Part shown: one piece after another, positions 20,791 to 30,528 of the stretch
Layout of the letters: each line of letters begins with the position of its first letter
How positions within the stretch are numbered: position 1 is the first letter of the stretch
Assembly: GCF_036850765.1 (NCBI RefSeq)
Contig: NC_089491.1
Coordinates: forward strand, 134,904,266-134,968,265
Origin: Saccopteryx bilineata
Taxonomy: Eukaryota; Chordata; Mammalia; Chiroptera; Emballonuridae
Direction of reading: 5' to 3'
Length of the DNA stretch: 64,000 nt
The notes under the pieces: model-generated
The model's input: only the letters and a program-made list of their open reading frames with translations
Database searches by the model: none
Told to the model about the DNA's origin: nothing
Program-made: the position numbers and the translations under genes

Positions 20791-21019
20791 CTTGCAAGCA
20801 GTGTTTGGGATCTTGTCCAGAGTGACAGTACTCCAGCCAGGTAGCAGCCAGGCTCCAAGGTACAGCCCCACTGTTTACTGAAAAAGGGGACATAGGCCCT
20901 GAAGGTCCAGCGAGAAAGACTGGGGGTGGGGGCACTTGGGAAAGGAAGAGAAACTACATTTGTTTTGAGGGGGGAGGTGTGTGTGGTGATTGGGGCGGGG
21001 GGGGTTACTGACAGTCTTT

Positions 21020-22665
21020 TTTCCTCATGAGGGAGTTTGAAAGTCAGAAGCAACGATCGTTCCGCTTTTCTTCGAGCCCGGAACGCGGCAAGAACCCACG
21101 CTTTGCAGCGCCAGGAGCCCTGCCTCACTTTCTCCATTTGCGGACTCCAGTTCCCAGGATGCAGAGCAGCAGCCAATCTCCTGGCTCTTCTTCCATTCCC
21201 CTCTCGGGAAAGATCGTCCCTGGTCAAGTCAAGGGGGCAGTTGGAGTTTCAGAGACCTGAAACTACAAGGGAACGGGATAAGAAAGTGGTCGGAGTCCTA
21301 CTTTCCCGAGCCAGGCGGTGAAGGAAACGGTTCCAGGGTCAGAGCGAAGAGGAGGGGGGCTTCATTCCCACGTGTTGCCCAACAGCCGGCCCGGCGCCGT
21401 CGGGGTTAACGCGTGGCGGAGGGATTCCGCAGCGTGTGCGTAGAACTGCAAAGTCACAGCCTTTCCTCCGAGAGGGCCGTATCCCTCCGCCGCTCTGCTC
21501 CAACACAAAATAGGACCAGTCTTCTCCTTTCTCCCATTCTCGAGTGGGGTTCTCTAGGCAAAAGGCCCTCCCCCCATTCTGCGTCTCGCACCGAAGACTT
21601 CTTGAATCTCCACGATCGCTGCCGAGTTCTCGGGCCAGGAAATAGCCCCTTCGGAGGAACCACCCTACCGGCCGAACAGGAGGCGGAGGGGGGGGGGGGA
21701 GGCGGAGCGGCGCCGCGCTGCACTACTTTCCTCTCCGGTTGCAAATGGCTGCCTCGTTCCCCACTTTCCGCTCAGTTTCCTGACCCCCCGGCGCCGGGAG
21801 CCGGGGTTGGGCCGTGCACCGCTAGGCCCGCCGCGATCACAGCCAACCGGGGGTCGAGGGGGTGCCGCCGATCAGAGCCGGCCAGGCCGGGGGCGGGGCA
21901 GCTCCGGAGGCCAGAGGGGAAGGGAGGCGAGCGCAGGGCCTGGAGCGGCCGGAGGAGAGCGGGCAGAGGGCTCGTACCGCCCGCCCCTTCCTCTTCCTCG
22001 CCCACCTACCCTCCTCCCTTCCCCGAGGAAGGTGGGGGGCTCGAAGCCGCCGAGGGCGAGTGCTCGGGGTCGAGAAGCCCGGCGCTGGGTGTGTGTCAGG
22101 TTCAGCCCCGCGGTCTCCGTGTCGCCGTAGCTTGCGCGGCCCCGGGGCGCCGGCCCGGACGGGGAGTGGAGCTCCGCGCTCCTGTGAGGGTCTCACGTTC
22201 CATCCGGTCCCGGCGCGGGGCGGCGCGGCATTCCTTCCGGGCTGCTGGGGAGGCGCCTCGACGTTCCATCTGGAGAGCCTCGACGTTCTGCCCGAGCCCG
22301 GCGCGGGCGGCCGGGGCGCTGGCCCGGCCCTAGGACTGAGAGGCCGCCCGACGACGCGGATGCAGAGCCTGCTCGCCCAAGATCAAAGCCACCGGTGCTC
22401 TCTTTGTGTCCGCTCGGGATTCGCCGCCCTCGGGCTGTCCATGGAAACCTAAACTGCTGGAACCTGAAGCATAGAACCCTTCTTTGGCTTTTTGCTGTTT
22501 TTGGAAGGGAGGGTGGCCACTCCGACCTGGATTTACCGTTCTTGGTCCCCCTAAGCCCCCCCGTGCGGGGGGCGGCTGTGATCGCTCTGGTGGTTGGAGG
22601 TCGGGAAGCGGCCCGGGCTCTGGCCATGTTCTCGGATGAGGATTTCTGGATCGCCTTGTGAAGAG
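21020..22665 (+). promoter_or_regulatory. KMT2D: KMT2D CpG-island promoter and non-coding exon 1
   Basis: Very GC- and CpG-rich with no TATA element. It contains a ZNF143-type motif ACTCCAGTTCCCAGGATGC (21144-21162), a CCAAT box (21173-21177), an E-box CACGTG near 21370 and many GC boxes. Exon 1 is non-coding and ends at 22665, where CGCCTTGTGAAGAG is followed by a GTGAGTG donor. Its 5' limit cannot be placed by eye. Open frames of up to 306 codons here are an effect of GC content. Confidence 0.85.
22626..22661 (+). other. Short upstream ORF in KMT2D exon 1
   Basis: ATG (G at -3, T at +4) opens an 11-residue frame, MFSDEDFWIAL, ending in TGA four bases before the exon 1 donor. After splicing, the stop lies about 41 nt before the KMT2D start codon and no other ATG lies between. 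Whether ribosomes use it is unknown. Confidence 0.6.
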
Positions 22666-25600
22666 GTGAGTGAAGTCTGCCCAGCCAAGGCCCAGAAAGG
22701 GTTGGACTAGGGGCATAGCCAGATGGACTATCTTGGCCGGAGCTGGCCTTTAGGTTGGAGAAAGGGGTGCCAGGGCTGAGGAAGGTTTTTTTGGCAGGGT
22801 TTGTCAAGGGAACCTGAGCCAGTGGGCCGGGGCAGAACTGAGGCCTGGTGTCTTGGGGTGTGCCTCTTTAAAGACTGGGGGTTCAGGGAGCCACAGGAGT
22901 TTGGGAACCTGGCCAGATCGCCTCTCTGCCTGTTTATTTTTGTGTTGGTGGGAGCTCTACTAAAGTAGGACTGAGGCCCTGATTCCAGCACCAATCCCGT
23001 CAGCTGCTTCTTCAGGGTTCCTTGTGGACCTTGGGAACAGAACAACTTGGGAGGGTGGGTAGAGTGCCACTGCCAGGTCACACTTACTGCCAGATTGGAC
23101 TTTAAGGTTGTTCTTGCCCACTGGGGCACTCAGAAGAGTCTCTGGGAGACTCAAGGAGCCTTAGATCCTTCACCAGGCCTTATTTCACTGTGGACAGGGG
23201 AGATTGTGTGGAAACTGACTAGTGTGATGAAGGGGGTGGCTGGGACAAGAAGGAGGTGGGGCTGGGGACAGCTGTGGCCTTGCTGTTCAACTTTAAACTA
23301 CCCCTGCCTGGCAAAGTGACCGCAGCGAGGCCTAGTGCTATCTTAGCTTGCTTTGCCTCCCCTCCTCTCAGGATGGACATAATCTCTAGGGGATTATAGA
23401 AGAGGCAGTTGAGATTTGCTCCCTGCGAATGTGGACTGCAAAAAATGGCTTTTGTCTCCGGCTTTCTGGGCCTGGTGTGGTGAGCTGGTTGTCCATAAGT
23501 TCTCAGCCAGTCCTATAGGCCCCTCCTGATCTGTCCAACCCTTTTTGACCAGGGAATGTTAACTGGTCCTCCGATCCTGTCGCAACCCTACAGAATAGAG
23601 TAGCCTATACCTGTTTGGAGGAGAAATTACCTCATAAGAGCTGTTTCTGCAGAAGCTATTGTTTCAAGCCCTGGCCAAAGGTGTTGGGGAGAAAGGGTGT
23701 GTATGTGAATGTATGTAGGGTGCAGCATGAGCCTCATGCCTCTGGGCCCTGGGCTGGGACAGCCCCTCTCACAGCTGTCATGCTGCCCAGCAGAGATTTG
23801 GCTCCTGTGTTCTGCTCCCTCATTCTAGCCCCTGCAACATATATACACGGGCTAGATCTTCTTGAATCTGGTCTTGGAAAGGAGAAAATAGGAGTTTTGC
23901 CCTTGAAAGGTTTCTGAGTAGTAACCCCAAGGTGGAAGGTGGCACAGGGGTGGTACAGTGAGTCTAGCTGTCACCCATGCTCTCTGTCCCTGCCTCCTAT
24001 GGAGGGCCCTTCCTGTTGTCTGTCCCCGAAGAACTTCCTGAGTAGGGGCCTCTCTCCTTGTTAGCTGTGGCTTACCTCAGGATGACCCAGGGACAGTCCA
24101 GAGGGTCTACAGGGCCAATGTTGCCATTTCAATTTTTCCTGGAGGTCCAACCCCAAAATGGGGGTGGGAAGAGGTGTGGTTTGATTCTCAGGCTGGGAAC
24201 CAGGAAGTCCTGAGTCCTACAGAAGAGCTGTTCACTCAAGAGCCTGCTTCAAGCCTTTCACCTCTCCAGGGCTCCATTTCTTCTTTGGCTGGGAAAATGG
24301 AGTTAAAGCTATTGGTCTGGAATAGAGGCAGGGAGGACAGTATACCACCCTGCCTTTTCCTTGCTGTTTTAGACTTCTTAGGCCTAGGACTAAGGAGAGC
24401 CACACAGTTTTGCTCTCTAGTTCTGTACTTTTCAGGGACCTCTAGTTCCCCAGAGGAAGCCTGGCCAGGCATTAGCCCAGTTTAGAACTAGGGAAAAAAA
24501 CCTTGGTGTATGTGTATGTGTGATTTCTGGTTGTGAATGATGGGATAGGGAACCTTGGTCTTTATTTGTTTAGATCTTTTCAGGGACCTGACAGCTGAGA
24601 CTGCAGCATTGGGGTGCAGGTGCTAGACTGCAGGGGTGGGGAAATGAGGCTCAGGCTTCTTGGAAGTGCCCCTACATTCTTTTCCATATAGCTTAGGGAA
24701 CATTCTCTTCACTTCTTGATCTCTCATCTTCCATGGCTCCATGAGTGAGGCTTCGGCTTTGGAAGATGGGGCTCGGTCTCCCAGGGCTGGATAAAGGTGG
24801 TTTCTGTACCTCTGCCAGTTTACCAGCTTGAGAGGGCTGTGCTCGGGGGAGGGCAGAGGAATTTGTCCCTCTGGCCTTGTGTGAGGCAGTCTTCCTCCCA
24901 CCCATTGTATTATCACTGTTGCTTTTTATTTTTTGCTGTTTGTGACTCCTTTGACCTCAACTTTGAGAACAGAGTGGTGGAGGATCTTTGGGGACATACA
25001 GTAAAATGCACACATTTAGGAAACTTTGAAGTCTTCTGGGTGTGGTCAAGCCATGAATGACTGAGTACAAAGAGGGGTCTGGCTGATTCTGACTTCCAGC
25101 CCCTGCTTCCCATAGGCAGCTTATAAGGGCCCCTTGAATTTCCAGAGCAGGTTTTCTGTAGGCTGGCCGGATGACCATCCGGCTTTCCTTTTACGTGTAA
25201 TAGATTTTGGAAAGAGATGATCTGGGAATGGAGGTAACAGGTATCAACTGATACTTTACTTTGCTAATCTAGTAGATTTTCATAGTGTATGTGGCAGGGG
25301 AAGTAAAATAAAATTTCCTTTCCTGTGACACATCACAATAGGCTTATTACCAATCTCTGGAAATGGAGTATGAGTTCAGGGGAGGAGGACTAATATTATG
25401 GTTCTTAAGTAATTGATTTATTGATTTTGGGCACTTTTGAGGTGCCTCATTCACTCAACCCCAAGTGGCTGACAAAGTTATTTGGTAGTTGGTTTACTGG
25501 TTACACACAAAGGAGTGGAAAAGGTGAAAGATAAACTTCTCAAACGTTATTTAGAGTTGTTTTAGGGATTCCCCTCCCTCTTCTCTGGGAACACTATACT

Positions 25601-25986
25601 TTTTTTTTTCTCTGCTTGAGCCTCTACCCTTCCCACTAAGAGTTGCTGGCACCTATCCTTGTCTTCCTTCTGTAGGATCCTTTTTCTCTTTCTCACTTCT
25701 GTAACTTTTCTTATTCTTTATTTCTCTTTTTCTTTTTTGGACTATACTTAGTTCCCTTGGAGGTTTTAGAAAATATGCCCAAAGGTGTGGGTCTCAACCT
25801 TAGGCATAACTTTAGTATGTTTCATTTGGCTCTGGTATAAGCAGGCATTTGAAAAGAGGGGACCGTTACCCCCCACCCCCATAGTGCGTGTGGAAACCCT
25901 GCTTGACGGAAGAGGAAGGAAGCTACTCTGCTGGGCCGTGTCCTGCCCTGTTTAGAACTCCTTCAAGTGGCAGTGTGCTTCCTGAG

Positions 25987-26005
25987 ACTACAACTCCCAG
26001 CATGC
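25987..26005 (+). promoter_or_regulatory. ZNF143/STAF-type binding motif in KMT2D intron 1
   Basis: ACTACAACTCCCAGCATGC agrees almost base for base with the long ZNF143 consensus (ACTACAATTCCCAGCATGC, one difference). Such sites are usually in active promoters; this one is 3.3 kb into the intron and 1.2 kb before exon 2. Confidence 0.75.
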
Positions 26006-26822
26006 TTAGCTTCAGGCCTGGTTACACATGCTCAGTAACTCTTAAGGCCCACTTCTGTTAACTACTAGGGATATCTGAGGAGGAAGGGCAGTTGGTGTTG
26101 CTAAGGGTAACGTAATGACCTGAAGAGTTCAGGCTGAATGGGTTCTTGGGTTCAGTCACTGCAGGGGCCATGGGGGTGGGCCTGAGCTGGATTTGGATAG
26201 ACAGTGGGTAGAAATTGGAGAGTTTCTTATATTGTGATTGGGATGTCTGGTTGGGACCAGTGGAAGTTGAGGAGATCCATTCATATCTGGGCTTTAGTTT
26301 CACTAATGTGTTCTCCATCCTGCAAGACCCCAGACTTCGTCTCTGGGAGAGGGATTTCAGCTATATTCAGACTTTTTGGGTTATGATTACCCATAGGTTG
26401 GCACTGACTGATCTTTAGGATGGTAGCTGACTTGAGACCTGAGGAAAAAGGAGAGGGATGGGGCCCACCGAAAGCCCAGAGCTTAGAAGTGAGGCAGAGG
26501 GCAGTCCTAGAGGTAGATGGTATGTGCTTCTAGTTGGATACTATTGCCCTGGGAACTCTTAGACAGGAGTAAGGAAATGGGAAAGGATCCTCTGAGAATC
26601 CAGAGTTGGAAAAGAAGGTCAGCGTTTATCTGGGAAGGAATTAGGCGGTGGGATAAAGGTTTGGGAGGAGGACGTTTTTTGTCATTAGTGCAGGAATTTG
26701 TAGGTTAGGTTTTGCTCTGATTTCTGTACGGTCTAGATTCCATTAGGAGTCTTCCCTGCTAGGATTCTGTAAAAAAAAAAGTGTTTAGTGGAGAGACTTC
26801 CTAAGCATATAAATATTTTTTT

Positions 26823-27001
26823 CCCCCTTAAGATTTTATTCATTGATTTTAGAGAGAGGAGAGAGAAGGGGGTTGGAGAGCATGAAGCACCAACTTGTAG
26901 TTGCTTCTTGTGTGTGCCTTGACCAGGCAAGTCTGGGGTTTCAGTCCAGTGACCTCAGCATTCTAGGTCGATGTTTTACCCATTGCACCACCGTAGGTCA
27001 G
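26823..27001 (-). mobile_element. Bat SINE, type B, in KMT2D intron 1
   Basis: Reverse-strand copy, 'aagattttattcattgattttagagag' tail to 'ccattgcaccaccgtaggtcagcc' head complement. Moderately diverged. Confidence 0.82.
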
Positions 27002-27002
27002 C

Positions 27003-27190
27003 CGTTTTACTTTATTTTTATTTTTAATTTTAAAAATTTTTTATTGATTGGCTTTAGAGAGAGAGAAAGGGAGAGAGAGAGGGAGAGACAGAAACATTGA
27101 CCATTTACTGTATGCCCTGACCAGGGACTGAGCCCACAATCTTGGTATATTGGGATGATGCTTTAACCAACCAAGCTATCTGGCTAGGGT
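27003..27190 (-). mobile_element. Bat SINE, type D, just before KMT2D exon 2
   Basis: Reverse-strand copy: 'ttttattgattggctttagagagag' tail, 'tatgccctgaccagggactgag' and head complement 'caagctatctggctagggt'. It ends 31 nt before the exon 2 splice acceptor. Confidence 0.85.
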
Positions 27191-27258
27191 GGTATATAGA
27201 AATATTTTTTGGCTCTGACAGGTCTCCCCGAGAGGGCCCTGCCCAGTCGGAGAGAGGG

Positions 27259-30200
27259 ATGGACAGCCAGAAGCCGCCTGGTGAGGATAAAGATTCAGAA
27301 CCAGCAGGTGAGTAGGGAAAATTCTGAGTTTGTTGGCAGCTTTCTGCTCATCCCAGGCAACCTTAGATATCTGGTCCTGGCACAAGGACAGAAGCTAAGT
27401 CTGTCTAATAAGTAATTGAAGGACTTTGTTTTTTGGGACAGAAAGTCAAAACGCCATCACTTGTTTTAGATAATCTCATGGGTCTGATGAGTGGACTAGT
27501 ATTAAATAGTGGATGATGGCTGATGCATGCTTCTCTGTTTGTTCATTCAGCTGATGGACTTGCAGCCTCTGAGGAGTCAGGCGCCACTGAGGCAGACCTT
27601 CCCAACCCACATGTGGTGGAGGTCTCTGTGCTCAGTTCTGGGGGTCCCAGGCTTCAGGAGCCTCCCCAGGACTGCAGGTAACTAGTGTGGGCAAGTGAGG
27701 ATATAAGGGCACATAAGAGTTTGATTTGAGAGTCTGGGGCTTTAAAGGAGGACTGTTTAGGAAAATGAGTGTTTGGGAAGCACAGGCATGTTAAATTGTG
27801 GGGTTGTCAGAGGTGCCTGTGGGCAGGGGCCCTGGCACAGTGCTGATGCTTGTGTGTCCACAGTGGGGGTCCAGTGCGGCGTTGTGCTCTCTGTAACTGC
27901 GGGGAGCCCAGTCTGCATGGGCAGCGGGAGCTACGACGCTTTGAGTTGCCATTTGACTGGCCCCGGTGTCCAGTGGTGTCCCCTGCGGGGAACCCAGGGC
28001 CCAGTGAGGCAGCACTGCCCAATGAGGACCTATCACAGATTGGTTTCCCTGAGGGCCTGACACCTGCCCACCTAGGAGAACCTGGAGGTAAGTGAGGGGA
28101 AGAAGGGTAACCTACCTGGGTAGGAAAGAGGGTAGGGGCTGGGTGGTTCAGAGCCAGTGATCACCTTTTTGTTAATTTTTCAAATTTCTGTTTGCCTTTT
28201 TCCACCTATCCAGGGTCCTGCTGGGCTCATCATTGGTGTGCTGCGTGGTCAGCTGGCGTATGGGGGCAGGAGGGTCCAGAACTATGTGGTGTGGACAAGG
28301 CCATCTTCTCAGGGATCTCACAGGTGGGGCTGGGGCCAGGGGATTGCATAGGCTGAGAGCAGAATGGGCAGGGCTGGTTGGCTTCCGAGAGTCAGGGTAG
28401 AATGAGAAGGGCAGTGGGCATACTGGGGCAGACCTAGTGCCTGACCTATTGCTCTGGAGTGAGCTGGCTGGCACTGAGGCTTTGTCTATACCCTGGTAGC
28501 ACTGCTCCCACTGCACCAGGCTTGGTGCCTCCATCCCCTGCCGCTCGCCTGGATGTCCACGGCTTTACCACTTCCCCTGTGCAACCGCCAGCGGTTCCTT
28601 CTTATCCATGAAAACACTGCAGCTGCTATGCCCGGAGCACAGTGAGGGGGCCGCACATCTGGGTGAGGAGTCCTGCTCTTTACACATAAACAACAGTGTG
28701 GAGTCTGTGGGATGGGGAGGAGGAGGAGGTAAAGGGGGGATAAATAGTGATGGACGGACATTTGACTTGGGGTGGTCAACACAATACAGAGTACCAAAGA
28801 TGTGCTATGGAATTGTACATCTAAAACCTGTATAATTTTCTTAACCAGTGTCATCCCAATATAGTGATCTTCTATTGCGGGGTTCCAAAACCCCTCCACA
28901 ATAGGTGAAAATCTGCAAAGTAGTGACCTTATATTTATTTTATTATTTATATATATTTTAAGGCTTTATAAACCCTCCGCACATTCTTGTAAACCTTTCC
29001 CACACTTATTTTGCTTATTTTACCACAAAAATAATTAAAATAATAAATATATAAAAATACCTATATACTGCAAAATCCTATGATACAGCGAAAAATTCAC
29101 GATACAAAACTAGATTTATACAATTTTAAAATCCATGATATAGTGAAACCACGAAAAGTGAACCACAATATGACAAGGGACGACTATAAATTCAATTTAA
29201 AAAGAAGTCCCACTCTATCGGGCAATGAAGGACCAAGTGTGCATGGGGTTTTGTACTCTGCAGAACACTCATTGAAGTAAAAAAATTTATAGAGTCAGTC
29301 TGTCTCACTAAAATAGATGTGAACTCTGAGAGTGCAGGGGCTTTGCCTGTCTTGTTTACTACGGTGTCTACAGTGTATAGAACAATGCCTGGCATATATT
29401 AGGCAGATACTTGGTAACTATTTGTTTATTCAGGTCCATGGAGTGCCTGTAGTGTAGACAGCACTGAGCTGAGTCCTGCAGGGAATCCATAGCTGACCTG
29501 TGTTTTCTGTCCCTTCTGACTGCAGAGGAGGCTCGTTGTGCAGTGTGTGAGGGGCCAGGGGAATTATGTGACCTGTTCTTCTGTACCAGCTGTGGGCATC
29601 ACTATCACGGGGCCTGCCTGGACACTGCTCTGACTGCCCGTAAGCGTGCTGGCTGGCAGTGCCCTGAATGCAAAGTGTGCCAAGCCTGCAGGTAAAAATG
29701 AGAGGGCAGGAGTGAAGCCTTGGGCAGGGCACAGTTTAGGGTTAAAAGAAAGGTGAGGAAGACCCTGTTATCTGACCTGCCTCTGCAGGAAACCTGGGAA
29801 TGACTCTAAGATGTTGGTCTGTGAGACGTGTGACAAAGGATACCATACCTTTTGCCTAAACCCACCTATGGAAGAACTGCCTGCTCACTCTTGGAAGTGC
29901 AAGGTGAGGGTCTTTGATCCTGCTGTACTCTCCTAATTCTGCCTCCTACAACATCCAGAGCAAGTCCCTTGTTCCCTTGTAGGCTCTGTTGTCTGACCAA
30001 TCCTGTTTGGCCTTTTCCTTCTAGGCATGCCGGGTATGCCGGGCTTGTGGGGCCGGTTCAGAGCTGAATCCCAACTCTGAGTGGTTTGAGAACTACTCAC
30101 TCTGTTACCGCTGTCACAAAGCCCAGAGAGAACAGCCTATCAGTTCTGTTGCTGAGCAGCATCCTGCAGTCTGTAGCAGGTAAGTAATGGACTAGACGAG

Positions 30201-30528
30201 ACTGGGCTGTGGGATTGAAAGTGCTGAGATTGGCAGGGGCTGTATTAAAGCAAGTTGACTCTGAGAAGGGAACCCTAAGGTGGATGGTACAATCCAAAGT
30301 GTTCATGCCTCGTCCCAGCATGCTCTCTAGGAGTTGATATCTGATGAGAGCCATGGTGCCTGCTTCCCTATACCCTCTGCAGATTCTCACCCCCAGAGCC
30401 TGGCGATCCCCCCACTGATGAGCCTGATGCTCTGTACGTTGTATGCCAAGGGCAGCCAAAGGTTGGGCATGTGACCTCTATGCAATCCAAGGAACCAGGG
30501 CCCCTGCAATGTGAAGCCAAACCACTAG
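27259..30528 (+). CDS. KMT2D: KMT2D exons 2-10: N-terminal PHD-finger cluster
   Basis: Coding parts: 27259-27307, 27551-27677, 27864-28087, 28214-28323, 28500-28662, 29526-29691, 29789-29903, 30025-30179 and 30383-30528 (residues 1-419). Visible zinc-binding patterns: an extended PHD beginning [12 protein letters not shown] through CCHC-like groups ending LLCPEHSEG; a PHD starting [18 protein letters not shown]; and a PHD starting [13 protein letters not shown] with CDKGYHTFC. These modules read chromatin in the KMT2C/D family. The block is very close to human throughout, apart from a few linker substitutions. Intron 6 (863 bp) is filled with L1-like and DNA-transposon sequence. Confidence 0.97.

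Larger units (their letters stand above)
22666..27221 (+). other. KMT2D: KMT2D intron 1
   Basis: A 4.6-kb intron that is nearly free of recognisable repeats until 26823. It contains a strong ZNF143-type motif at 25987-26005 and a C-rich run near 25870. I found no additional exon that can be supported. Confidence 0.8.

Noticed and set aside
21413..22452. Open frames of 306 and 196 codons in the KMT2D CpG island
   Set aside because: They lie in a GC-rich island with few stops in any frame, their translations are low-complexity Arg/Pro/Gly, they overlap each other in different frames, and neither continues in frame with KMT2D.
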